From the NCBI RefSeq assembly GCF_014268745.2, contig NZ_JABWRB020000001.1, forward strand, positions 3,410,001 through 3,474,000: DNA of 64,000 nt, in the 5' to 3' direction. Source of the DNA: Pseudomonas zanjanensis (GTDB lineage: Bacteria; Pseudomonadota; Gammaproteobacteria; Pseudomonadales; Pseudomonadaceae). The notes under the pieces are model-generated. The model had not been told where the DNA came from, did no database searches, and saw only the letters and a program-made list of their open reading frames with translations. Both the position numbers and the translations under genes were made by a program. Below are positions 16,488 through 24,324 of this stretch, in pieces; position 1 is the stretch's first letter; each line of letters begins with the position of its first letter.

Positions 16488-16551
16488 GGGCTTCCCCTCA
16501 ACCATAGAATCTCCCACAGGAGGTCGGCGGTGGGAACCCGTTCTGTGGGCC

Positions 16552-17355
16552 TCAACCTTGACTCATCGCCCCCGAAAAACTTGCCTCCACCGGCCCGATA
16601 AGAACGACCGCACCCACGCCATTCCACTGAACCGTTACGCTTCCGCCATCACATTCAACCTCGACGGTGCTGTCCAACAAACCACGACGAATGCCGTTAA
16701 CAACCGCACCGCACGAGCAGGATCCCGAACCTAGCGCAATACCCGCCCCACGTTCCCAGATCCGCAGCCGTATATGGTTGCGATCAATGATCTGGACGAA
16801 ATGAACGTTGGTCTTGAGCGAAAACAGGGCGTTGGTTTCGATGGCCGGGCCGATCGTCGCGATATCAACGCTGGCCAGATCATCGACAAAATAAGTGCAG
16901 TGCGGATTACCCATGCTGCACGCGGCGGGACTGCCGGCCAGTGGCAAGGCGGCGGTGTCCAGTTCTTGCGCTAAAGGAATGTCCGACCAGCCGAAAAGCG
17001 GCACGCCCATGGCGACGGAAATGTCGCCGGTTGGAGTACGCTCGCAAGTCAGCAGACCGCGGTTGGTGCGCAGTACCAGCGAAGTAGCATTTGCTTCGCG
17101 CATCAGCAGATCCGCCGCTCCTCGCGTCGCGCTGCCGCAAACATCCAGCGGGGAGCCATCTGCGTTCCAGAACATCACACGCGCATCGGCATCGTCGCAA
17201 TCGAGCAACACCGCGAGCTGGTTGAAGCCCACGCCCCGGTTCCTATCGCCCATACGCCGGGCCAGGGCACTTGTCACTGGGCTGGCTGCATTGCGCGAGT
17301 CGACAATAATGAAGTCGTCGCCATTGGCATGCATCTTATGAAAGCTCAGTGGCAT
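16552..17355 (-). CDS. Diaminopimelate epimerase (DapF)-like paralogue
   Basis: The 267-residue protein has the DapF fold signatures MHANGDDFIIVD, NADGSPLDVCG (with Cys73), GNPHCTYFVDDL and WERGAG. In true DapF the second catalytic cysteine lies in GAGETLACGTGA. Here that segment reads GAGIALGSGSCS, so the aligned position is Ser210 and the neighbouring glutamate is missing. Cysteines at 213 and 215 are close but shifted. The enzyme is therefore probably not the housekeeping DapF but a divergent racemase/epimerase of another amino acid, or inactive. The IS lies 40 bases beyond its stop. Confidence 0.82.
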   Translation of the reverse strand: MPLSFHKMHANGDDFIIVDSRNAASPVTSALARRMGDRNRGVGFNQLAVLLDCDDADARVMFWNADGSPLDVCGSATRGAADLLMREANATSLVLRTNRGLLTCERTPTGDISVAMGVPLFGWSDIPLAQELDTAALPLAGSPAACSMGNPHCTYFVDDLASVDIATIGPAIETNALFSLKTNVHFVQIIDRNHIRLRIWERGAGIALGSGSCSCGAVVNGIRRGLLDSTVEVECDGGSVTVQWNGVGAVVLIGPVEASFSGAMSQG

Positions 17356-17467
17356 GCAAACGCTCTGCTGGAGATGGAATTACCGTAGTAAAAATTGCAG
17401 GTTGCCTGAGCGTTCCGGACATACAACATGATTCGATTGAGTGACGGTTGCATGTATTCATCCTTGA

Positions 17468-18292
17468 TCAGTGTGAGTGTTGCGTCTTCTTATATGCCGT
17501 CGTCATGACCTCCCAAGTTCTAGTGTCGGCAGGAATCAGATGCTCGATACGCAATGAGCTCATCGTGATATCGAGCGGCATACCGAAGGTGGTGAACGTC
17601 GACATGAACCTCAGCTCCCCCTGGGAAGAGTCGACTCGCGTCAGCAGCAGCGGAGGCAGTTCGTTAGCCAGCGCAGCGCTGTGTGGGGCCGGCAGGCTCT
17701 TCAGGATCTCAGCCAGCGCCGGATTACTCAAGGCTTCCCTGGATGCGCGCTGCCAAGCCACTAACCTTATTTCCTCGGCGTTACTCAAATGATCGCCCAA
17801 GCCGCCGGGTTGCAGCAGTGTCACCAACAGGTTAAGCCCCTCTGCCGCTTCTCTGGCAAGCCCCACCAGATCGAACAAGACTCCCGCGCTGGCGTTGGCG
17901 GCAAGGATGTCCCATTGAGCATCCAAGACAATTGCTGGGGCGGGGTTATTGGCGTGAAGGATGTGATCAATGGCAGCACGCACCACCTCCATTGTCGATG
18001 ATGTGAGCGGCGTCGTTTCGTAGCGAGGGGCGTAGCCGCTGGCGAGGAAGATGTCATTGCATCGTTCCAAAGGTACATCCAGGGCAGTCAATAAGTTGTG
18101 CAAGGTGCCGGGACTTGGCTTCGCGCGTCCCGTCTCGATGCAACTAAGGTGACGCTGAGATAGCCCTGTTATCAGCGCGCAGTCCAACTGACTGAGTCCG
18201 GCCTGTTGGCGCAAGTGACGCAGTTGGGCACCGGCCGAGGTTGGCGGCGTTGTTCGAGAGAAAGGTCGACTGGTCATCGTTGACTCTGGCAT
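17468..18292 (-). CDS. XRE-family regulator with MmyB-like ligand-binding domain
   Basis: This 274-residue cytosolic regulator has an N-terminal helix-turn-helix (LRHLRQQAGLSQLDCALITG with RHLSCIETGRAKPS, about 25-62). A PAS-like MmyB ligand-binding region (about 105-265) contains PAIVLDAQWDILAAN, RLVAWQR and SFTTFGM-like segments. An alternative start is ATG at 18277. It is divergent from the DUF2834 gene, and palindromes lie between them. Confidence 0.88.
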   Translation of the reverse strand: MPESTMTSRPFSRTTPPTSAGAQLRHLRQQAGLSQLDCALITGLSQRHLSCIETGRAKPSPGTLHNLLTALDVPLERCNDIFLASGYAPRYETTPLTSSTMEVVRAAIDHILHANNPAPAIVLDAQWDILAANASAGVLFDLVGLAREAAEGLNLLVTLLQPGGLGDHLSNAEEIRLVAWQRASREALSNPALAEILKSLPAPHSAALANELPPLLLTRVDSSQGELRFMSTFTTFGMPLDITMSSLRIEHLIPADTRTWEVMTTAYKKTQHSH

Positions 18293-18310
18293 TGCGGGTG
18301 AACGGCGTCG

Positions 18311-18344
18311 ATGACCTCAGAGGTCATTGAAACCATGACGGTCA
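18311..18344. promoter_or_regulatory. Candidate operator of the XRE regulator
   Basis: ATGACCTCAGAGGTCAT (18311-18327) is a perfect 7+7 palindrome with a 3-base spacer. A second dyad, TGAC-C/GGTCA (ATGACGGTCA, 18335-18344), follows 7 bases later. Both lie between the divergent regulator and DUF2834 genes, fitting autoregulation and control of the neighbour. Confidence 0.55.
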
Positions 18345-18392
18345 AATCACTAGCCTACCTCCCTGATCAACGAACTTGTCCAGGGAGGCAAC

Positions 18393-18722
18393 TTGAAGAA
18401 ACCTTACATCGCACTGGTGACGTTGCTGCTTTTTTCCGTGTACACGGCGAGTACTTTGTTTCTCGCCGAGCAATCGCTCCTGGCGTTCGGCCTCGGGCTC
18501 ATGTCGCGCCCAGACACCGCGCAGGTTGTCATCGACCTGTATCTGCTCGCTTGCATGGCGTGCGTCTGGATGTACCGGGACGCACGTTCGAAAGGCCGGT
18601 CGCTCACATCGCTGCTGCCTTACTTCCTGATCACGGCCATCTTCGTATCGGTCGGTCCGCTGTTGTACATCGTCGTCAACGGATTTGGACACCAACCGTC
18701 GCTGACAGGTACTCATGATTAG
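18393..18722 (+). CDS. DUF2834-family membrane protein (109 aa)
   Basis: This 109-residue inner-membrane protein has three hydrophobic segments (about 5-27, 46-60, 72-95) and a short charged loop (YRDARSKGRS) between the last two. That loop is a mark of the small DUF2834 family. GGAGGC precedes the ATG. It is divergently arranged with the XRE regulator and probably under its control. Function is unknown. Confidence 0.75.
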   Translation: MKKPYIALVTLLLFSVYTASTLFLAEQSLLAFGLGLMSRPDTAQVVIDLYLLACMACVWMYRDARSKGRSLTSLLPYFLITAIFVSVGPLLYIVVNGFGHQPSLTGTHD

Positions 18723-18762
18723 CCAGTTCCTCAACTCATGCACCGCAACGGACAATCACAGC

Positions 18763-19923
18763 TCACGGCCAATCAACAAGCACCGCTTTCGGATCCCCCT
18801 GACGCATCTGGGCCAGTTCAGCATCCGCCTTGGCTTGCGTCGCGTGGCAGAACTCGAAGGCGTTCTGGGTCTTGCCGGTCGGCCCCTTGGCTTCGGCCAT
18901 GCACACCACGGCGCCCGGTGTGCAAACGGCGCTGTTGAGTTTGAAATCACCCCAAACGCCGGGCTGTTCCTGCTTCACCTTGGCGATGTAGCTTTTGAGC
19001 GAGGGTTGCATGTCGCTCGCGGCACCGGCAATCAATTTGACCGGGCTGACCGCAGCGCCGTACGTATGCTGGGTGGACAGTACGGCGGTGCAATACATGG
19101 CTGCGGCCGGGACCACCGCCGTGGCACCGTTGGCCATCACCGTAGGTGTCATCGCGACTTGCGTCCCACCAGGCCCCACCAGAACCGGAACGATGCTAAA
19201 CGCGTTGTTTCGCCAGACCTTCAGGTTCACCCGCGAGCCGATTGGCGCTTTGGCAACGGCCACCCTGAAATCGATTGAATCGGCGATAAGCCCGTTATCC
19301 ACGGCCACGATCACGTCTTGAGGCAAGATCCCGGCCTGTTGCGCACCGCTGCCCGGAACAGTCCCCTGCACCACAACTCCGGCGGGAGGCGCTGACAGCG
19401 CCATCGCCCGCTTCGGATCGATGGTCTCGATGCTGGCGCCGATCCTGCCGCGAGGTAAATTGGCCGGCTGGCAGCCTTTTTCAAGCCAGACCTGGCTGGC
19501 CGCTTCTTTTCGAGCCGTGGCGACCTGCTTCAGGATGGGCTCAGCGCTCGCCTGGTACATCGGCACCTCGCTGAGGGACATTTCGATGTATTCGCAAGAT
19601 TTGGAGCGATACCGGTCAGGCGTTTCCCGGGTCACCAGCTTTTGCAAGTCAATGGGTGGCAAGCCTTGGGGGGCGGCAACGGTGGAGGTTGCGGGGGAGA
19701 CGCTGGCAGAGTCCGCACTGGCAACCGATGAGACCACGTAGGCACCGGCCGCAAGGCCTGCTGCACTGGTCATCATGCTGGTATCGACGCCTCCCATGGG
19801 CAGCAGCATCGCACCGACTACCGCCGCCTCACCGAGACCGCCATCAGAGGCACAGCCAGCCAAGGCAGTGAGCGAAAGTGCAACGGCAAGCCTGGTGCTT
19901 GATTTCAAGGCAGATGCGGACAT
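18763..19923 (-). CDS. PDZ-domain lipoprotein
   Basis: A 386-residue lipoprotein with lipobox LAGC (acylated Cys24). A glycine/alanine-rich hydrophobic stretch (about 33-70) and a conserved block (SKSCEYIEMSLSEVPMYQ) are followed by a PDZ-like domain (about 155-255: GVVVQGTVPGSGAQQAGILPQDVIVAVD). The C-terminal region has paired cysteines and ends VLVDWP. It shares this order with the divergent gene at 20126, so the two are paralogues. It is probably periplasmic-facing and involved in envelope protein handling, but this is inference. Confidence 0.85.
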   Translation of the reverse strand: MSASALKSSTRLAVALSLTALAGCASDGGLGEAAVVGAMLLPMGGVDTSMMTSAAGLAAGAYVVSSVASADSASVSPATSTVAAPQGLPPIDLQKLVTRETPDRYRSKSCEYIEMSLSEVPMYQASAEPILKQVATARKEAASQVWLEKGCQPANLPRGRIGASIETIDPKRAMALSAPPAGVVVQGTVPGSGAQQAGILPQDVIVAVDNGLIADSIDFRVAVAKAPIGSRVNLKVWRNNAFSIVPVLVGPGGTQVAMTPTVMANGATAVVPAAAMYCTAVLSTQHTYGAAVSPVKLIAGAASDMQPSLKSYIAKVKQEQPGVWGDFKLNSAVCTPGAVVCMAEAKGPTGKTQNAFEFCHATQAKADAELAQMRQGDPKAVLVDWP

Positions 19924-20125
19924 TTCGCTACTCAGTGATTGATTCGAGTGGATCGTGCCGCATCATGGCAAAGTGCCTTTCAGTTGTATATCGAATGCAC
20001 ATTTGCCCAGATGCCACCCGTCTCAATCACCACGGCAGCGAAGTGCCTGGTTGAGGTTGGACAGGATGATGGCCAAATAGTACCTTGCCTGGACCTGCCT
20101 AAACGCCACGACCTCAGAGAAGCCC

Positions 20126-21241
20126 ATGTCGACAAAATGCCTTGCCGCACTACTGGTGCTCTCCCCTCTCCTGGCGTCTTGCGTCAACCCGATGTACAGC
20201 TCCGCCGAGCGAGCCGAAACGGCGGAATACCTGCGCAAGATCAAAGATCCGGCGACCTACTACGCCATGGATTGTGAAACGTTCCTGGCGACCAAACAGG
20301 GCTGGGAAAAGCATCCGAGCATGGCGGGCGACCCCGTTAACCTGGTGATCCAACAAGTCGCCAGACAACGCGATTGTTCAGCCGGTAGCGCTCCAGCACC
20401 AGTTGCCGCTGCGGTGTCACCGACGCCCGGGATGTCCGCGGCAATGCCCGCATCGGAACCTAATCAGTCTGGGGGCTTGGGCCTGCACATCACCAGCGTT
20501 ACACCGGCGATGGCTCAGCAATTTGGCTTAGCCGCAACCAGCGGCGTATTGGTCGTGAGGCCAGTGCCAGGAACAGGCGCGGAAAAAGCCGGCATGTTGG
20601 CCGGCGATATCGTTTTGCAAATTGCCGGGACTCCGGTCAACAGCCCTGCCGAGCTGACCGCTGTCGCCAGTCGTATTCGACCTGGCTTCGCGGCGCCGTT
20701 GAAGGTGTGGCGCAACCGGGCACCCATCGACGCGTTGGTGGAAATAGGCGACTCATCGGGCTTGGCACCCTCGGTAGCGCTTGCACCTGCGGCAGCCGCC
20801 GCGCCGACGCGCCCCCTCGCCGCTCCCGTTACATCGCCAGCAAGCAATAGCGCGGCCAATACTTCGTTCTGTTTTGCCCTGTTCGAGGCCAGACAAGTCC
20901 AGGGGCTGAGCGACTATCCATCAAGGGGCCTCATCACCGCCGTCTGGCAAGGCCCGGCACTGAGCGGCACACCCGCTCGGCTCGCTATGCCGGAGTTCCA
21001 GGCATTCACTCGGTCCCAAGGCTACGACGTGAAAATGCAACCGATGTTTTGCCAGCCAATCGGTACCAGCGAACAGTGCCAGGCGCTGGGGTCGGAGAGT
21101 TTCATGCTGACCGAGCGCAGCTTTACCGCGATGGTCAATTGCACAGAAACCTTGCAGGGCGTAGAAACAACGCGGGGTCTACTGTTTAAACAGTGGCCTT
21201 ATCTGCAGACCACCGCGTGGCGTCCGTTGGCGAGTCAGTAA
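20126..21241 (+). CDS. PDZ-domain lipoprotein (paralogue of the divergent neighbour)
   Basis: A 371-residue lipoprotein with lipobox LASC (Cys19). An N-terminal block with DCETFLATK (equivalent to SCEYIEMSL next door) is followed by a Pro/Ala linker and a PDZ-like domain (about 117-210: GVLVVRPVPGTGAEKAGMLAGDIVLQIAG). An Ala/Pro/Ser-rich linker precedes a C-terminal cysteine-containing region ending LLFKQWPYLQTTAW. It is divergent from its paralogue, with 200 bases between starts, probably sharing regulation. Confidence 0.85.
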   Translation: MSTKCLAALLVLSPLLASCVNPMYSSAERAETAEYLRKIKDPATYYAMDCETFLATKQGWEKHPSMAGDPVNLVIQQVARQRDCSAGSAPAPVAAAVSPTPGMSAAMPASEPNQSGGLGLHITSVTPAMAQQFGLAATSGVLVVRPVPGTGAEKAGMLAGDIVLQIAGTPVNSPAELTAVASRIRPGFAAPLKVWRNRAPIDALVEIGDSSGLAPSVALAPAAAAAPTRPLAAPVTSPASNSAANTSFCFALFEARQVQGLSDYPSRGLITAVWQGPALSGTPARLAMPEFQAFTRSQGYDVKMQPMFCQPIGTSEQCQALGSESFMLTERSFTAMVNCTETLQGVETTRGLLFKQWPYLQTTAWRPLASQ

Positions 21242-21275
21242 CTGTCTCGATGGGTGGCTCTGGCCGGCGCGGGAA

Positions 21276-21836
21276 TCAGATGTTCGATGAAGCTTTCGCT
21301 TTAAGCCACGCCTCACGCGTCATTTCCCAGACGTCTTTAAGCAACGGCCCACAGACAAATTCCCCCTGCTGCGTCCCGATCATGCGCATGCCTTCGCGCT
21401 CCGACACCCTGCGCGAAGCCAGGTTGCCCACGGCCTTGGGCACCTGCATGACGGGGCGTTCCAGGGTTTCGAACCAATAGGCATTGATCGCTTCGCACGC
21501 CTCGCGCATATAGCCTTTCCCCTGCCATTGCGGCGCCAGCCAGAAACCGCGGTTGTTGCCTGGCTGATCGTAGAGGCTGATGCTGCCGATACGCTGTGCC
21601 GGGTCCTCGGCAATACGGATCATCCAGTGCCACTCGCGCCCGGCGGCGACAGCGGGGAGCGCATGGTCGCGCACGTAGGTCAACGCGCCGTCATCCGGGT
21701 ACGGCCAGGGCACGCGGCTGTCCAGGTAACGGACCACTTCCCAGTATGGGAATAATCGTTGAATCGCCGGTGCATCCGCCAGTTCAAGGGGGGTGAGGAT
21801 GAGGCGGCAGGTTTGGAACGTGGGGATAGGGTCCAT
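21276..21836 (-). CDS. GNAT family N-acetyltransferase (RimJ/RimL-like)
   Basis: A 186-residue protein beginning MDPIPTFQTCRLILTPLELAD, the typical first strand of the RimJ/RimL subgroup. It has the GFWLAPQWQGKGYMREA acetyl-CoA loop and the NLASRRVSEREGMRMIG end helix. AAGGAATC precedes the ATG. Members acetylate protein N-termini or small molecules; the target is unknown. It is convergent with the PDZ gene. Confidence 0.9.
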   Translation of the reverse strand: MDPIPTFQTCRLILTPLELADAPAIQRLFPYWEVVRYLDSRVPWPYPDDGALTYVRDHALPAVAAGREWHWMIRIAEDPAQRIGSISLYDQPGNNRGFWLAPQWQGKGYMREACEAINAYWFETLERPVMQVPKAVGNLASRRVSEREGMRMIGTQQGEFVCGPLLKDVWEMTREAWLKAKASSNI

Positions 21837-21885
21837 GATGAAGATTCCTTTTCAAACGTTATGGCGTCCTTGAAAAGTTTTCACG

Positions 21886-22467
21886 CTACAAGTTATCCGT
21901 GATCCTGCACAGCTTGCTGTCCTCCAAGGATAAAGGGGGAAGCTCGGTCGTTTTCACGGACAGTTGCTTGAGGGTGACCGTGCACTTGAAGCGCCCCGCA
22001 GCCTCCAGTTGGTAATCCGCCCCTGCTTTAGGGACAAAGCGGAACATGTTGTAGCATTGAGCACCGATGTAATGAAAAGCGATGGGCTGTCCGGCAGGCA
22101 CCAGCAGCTCAGTCATTACCGTGGAAGATGAATGTTTGTCGTCGTCTGGCATGCCCAGTCGTTCGCCGTTGCGATTGGCGTAGCCATCCCGGAACGCCAC
22201 CATGACGCCCGCGCCCGGCAGGCGGAAGTCCACACAATCGGACTTGGGTACGGCCCTGACCATGCCATCGCTGATCACCCGCAAGCGTGCGGTCTCGCCA
22301 CCGTCAGGCGTGGAATAAGGGGTGGAGAAAGAGCGGACATCCGACAGCGCTCCGCAGCCGGTGAGCAGCGTCAATAAGATGAAGTTCAAGGCATGTCGCA
22401 GGACGCGGGAGGTAGTGCCCGGGCAAATATCAGCCTGGGAGATGAGGGGGTGTGGCGATTGGCTCAC
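21886..22467 (-). CDS. Putative lipoprotein (193 aa)
   Basis: GTG at 22467 has GGAG eight bases upstream and is taken as the start. A hydrophilic leader of about 20 residues precedes the hydrophobic stretch and lipobox LLTGC with Cys38. The mature part has GETARLRVISDGMVRAVPKS, VAFRDGYANRNGERLGMP and QCYNMFRFVPKAGADYQL, a beta-rich pattern. It is probably anchored to the outer membrane. The family is not named. Confidence 0.7.
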   Translation of the reverse strand: MSQSPHPLISQADICPGTTSRVLRHALNFILLTLLTGCGALSDVRSFSTPYSTPDGGETARLRVISDGMVRAVPKSDCVDFRLPGAGVMVAFRDGYANRNGERLGMPDDDKHSSSTVMTELLVPAGQPIAFHYIGAQCYNMFRFVPKAGADYQLEAAGRFKCTVTLKQLSVKTTELPPLSLEDSKLCRITDNL

Positions 22468-22594
22468 GATGATGCTCCATGCGGGTCAGATATCCAGGGC
22501 CAACAACGGTCAAGAGGAACGCGATGTCAGCGCGAGATTTTATAGAGGGTTCAGGGATTGGCTGCAATAGTCGACGTACCGGGGCGCACGCCTG

Positions 22595-22791
22595 ATGATC
22601 CAGGCCCACTCAAACCTCATCACCGGATTGGCCCTCGCCGTGGTCGCGACGCTGAGCTGGGCTTGTGGTTTCATCATCGGCTGCCGACACTTCTGGAGAT
22701 GTCAGGTCTTGCGGCTGTGCTGGTTGGGGTGGTCATGGGGGTGCGGATCATCCTCAACTCGCGTGGATCGACAACCAACGCCGCCCCTTGA
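22595..22791 (+). pseudogene. EamA/DMT transporter remnant with internal deletion
   Basis: The first 29 codons (MIQAHSNLITGLALAVVATLSWA) look like the first membrane helix of an EamA-type drug/metabolite exporter. After a frame change near 22680, the sequence LPTLLEMSGLAAVLVGVVMG and a short hydrophilic tail ending TTNAAP look like the last helix of the same kind of protein. The middle (about 220 residues in intact members) is missing. The combination fits a decayed gene that lost its centre, not a functional small protein. Confidence 0.5.
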
Positions 22792-22807
22792 TCAGCAGAT
22801 GATTGCC

Positions 22808-23449
22808 CTACCCCTTGTCCAGCCCTTTGGCTGTCTTTCTGCGACCCTTCGAAGTCACCACTTTGTATTCACCGGAACCGGCCTCTTCCACTGAATATGC
22901 GGTCAGGGCGTCCTCGTGCAAAACGTAATGGGTGGAAGTTTTACTGACAGGAAGAGGGACAGTTTCGATATGAGCGGCCACCTTTGCAGAGGCCGCTGGC
23001 AAGAAAGCACTCGGCTCCAGCGCAAACCGCTCTGCCAGCGCGTACGCCATCTTGTGACTGATCGGCCGATCTCCATTGAGCACCTTGGACACCGCCGTTT
23101 TATCACCGATTTCAGGGAGGTCTGAACCGGTGAGCCCGAGCGTCTCCATCAAGTCCTTGATCAACTGCACAGGCGTGCAGCTCGCCTCAAAGGCGGCATT
23201 CGATTCGCGAAATTGGTGGGAGTCGCGCTGATAGGCCAGGATTTCGTCCTCGAGCTCAACGAGAATCCTCTCCTCGGTCCTGCTCAGCTCTCGCCCGTCG
23301 GTAAGCGCATCGAGCAGGGCCGTCGCACGCGCATAGTCGGCAGGGGTCTTGATGCCATGCACAAACTCACCGCGCAGGCGATCCAGTACGGCGTGCAGCT
23401 CGCCAAGCGTCGCGATCACGGTTTGAAAGTCGTTCCGGGCTGCGCTCAT
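22808..23449 (-). CDS. higA: HigA-type antitoxin, XRE domain
   Basis: A 213-residue protein. Its N-terminal half is helical (YARATALLDALTDGRELSRTEERILVELEDEI), and an XRE helix-turn-helix (LIKDLMETLGLTGSDLPEIGDKTAVSKVLNG, about 95-130) follows. This long form with the HTH in the second half is the HigA type paired with HigB-2/MqsR-like RelE toxins. The start overlaps the toxin stop by four bases, so the pair is translationally coupled, toxin first. An unusual C-terminal tail of about 60 residues (ending TAKGLDKG) follows the HTH. Confidence 0.87.
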   Translation of the reverse strand: MSAARNDFQTVIATLGELHAVLDRLRGEFVHGIKTPADYARATALLDALTDGRELSRTEERILVELEDEILAYQRDSHQFRESNAAFEASCTPVQLIKDLMETLGLTGSDLPEIGDKTAVSKVLNGDRPISHKMAYALAERFALEPSAFLPAASAKVAAHIETVPLPVSKTSTHYVLHEDALTAYSVEEAGSGEYKVVTSKGRRKTAKGLDKG

Positions 23450-23778
23450 CGTCTTACCCCTTTATTTCTTGCATACCAGCTGTTGGCAACGTCGTAATCG
23501 GCATGCGTGTAGATGTGTTTGACGTAGAACTTCTGCCGGGCATAGTTGACGCCGCCTATCACCCTGAGATTATTGCCGCCTACGTCGATCACCACCCAGT
23601 TCATTGCGGCCCTGGGCTTGAACAAGTCGACACCGTGCGTACCGAATAGCTTTTGCAGGTCGGCGAACGCCTTGGGGCGCGCCATCGTCAGAATGCGCAG
23701 GCATCGATCAAGCCCGGCCTTGTCGTTGGGGTACAAAATCGCAGCGTCGTCAAAACGTGATGGCGTGAGTATATCCAT
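23446..23778 (-). CDS. higB: HigB-type toxin (mRNA interferase)
   Basis: The start at 23778 (MDILTPSRFDDAAI) has AAGGAAG upstream. The 110-residue RelE-superfamily protein shows FADLQKLFGTHGVDLF, AAMNWVVIDVGGNNLRVIGGV and YVKHIYTHADYDVANSWY. These match HigB toxins that cleave mRNA on the ribosome, including the C-terminal IYTHADYD segment. It is the first gene of a toxin-antitoxin operon with higA. Confidence 0.9.
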   Translation of the reverse strand: MDILTPSRFDDAAILYPNDKAGLDRCLRILTMARPKAFADLQKLFGTHGVDLFKPRAAMNWVVIDVGGNNLRVIGGVNYARQKFYVKHIYTHADYDVANSWYARNKGVRR

Positions 23779-23936
23779 GGGCTTCCTTGTCTTTGAGCCG
23801 ATGGTACTCTGGTTGTGTTTTTTCACAACTCCATTTTATTGGCGATGGCGGGACTCATGCTGTGGCGAGCCGGCGATTTGGCCGGAAGCATTGGGCCAGA
23901 TGAGCCAGGACATAAGCCAGCGATCACGGAGACCGA

Positions 23937-24164
23937 TCACCGTAAGATCAACACCGCCGCCACCGCAATCACGGCCACCACGCCAAAGACCATCCGCGCG
24001 ACCCACGGCGCGGTGAGCCAGACGCCGGTTACCCCGGCAATCTGCCCCACGTTCTTCTCGGTCAGGCGGAAACTCGGCTCCCGGAAAGGATTGCCGCAAT
24101 GTGGACAGGCGTAGGCCTTGTCGGAAATTCGGGATGCGCATTCAGGGCAATCGATCAGACTCAT
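23937..24164 (-). CDS. Small zinc-ribbon membrane protein (75 aa)
   Basis: A 75-residue protein with an N-terminal zinc ribbon (Cys6, Cys9, Cys20, Cys23) and one or two C-terminal transmembrane segments (VARMVFGVVAVIAVAAVLIL). Small proteins of this layout are common in Pseudomonas; none has a firm role here. It lies upstream of higBA on the same strand but is separated by about 160 bases. Confidence 0.72.
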   Translation of the reverse strand: MSLIDCPECASRISDKAYACPHCGNPFREPSFRLTEKNVGQIAGVTGVWLTAPWVARMVFGVVAVIAVAAVLILR

Positions 24165-24324
24165 TGCGTGACCTCAGGAAGAGACGAACTTGGGGTACTG
24201 ACAAAGACCATGCCTTTCCGGTTTTTGTTCTGAGTCGAGTGAACCTTTTGAAAAGCACACGACGGAAAAGCGAACTGCTTCACAGCCAACAAGATAGCCC
24301 AACGCAATTGTTTCGGCCGAACCG

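Larger units (their letters stand above)
15338..16512 (+). mobile_element. IS110-family insertion sequence in a REP
   Basis: The boundaries are set by restoring the interrupted REP. The left flank ends GCTCG-CT (core CT at 15336-15337) and the right side resumes CT-CCCACAGG (core CT 16511-16512). The element is 1175 bp, with about 200 bases of non-coding left end, one transposase gene and a short right end of about 25 bases. No terminal inverted repeats are seen. All this is normal for the IS110 group, which recombines at a dinucleotide core. Confidence 0.8.
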
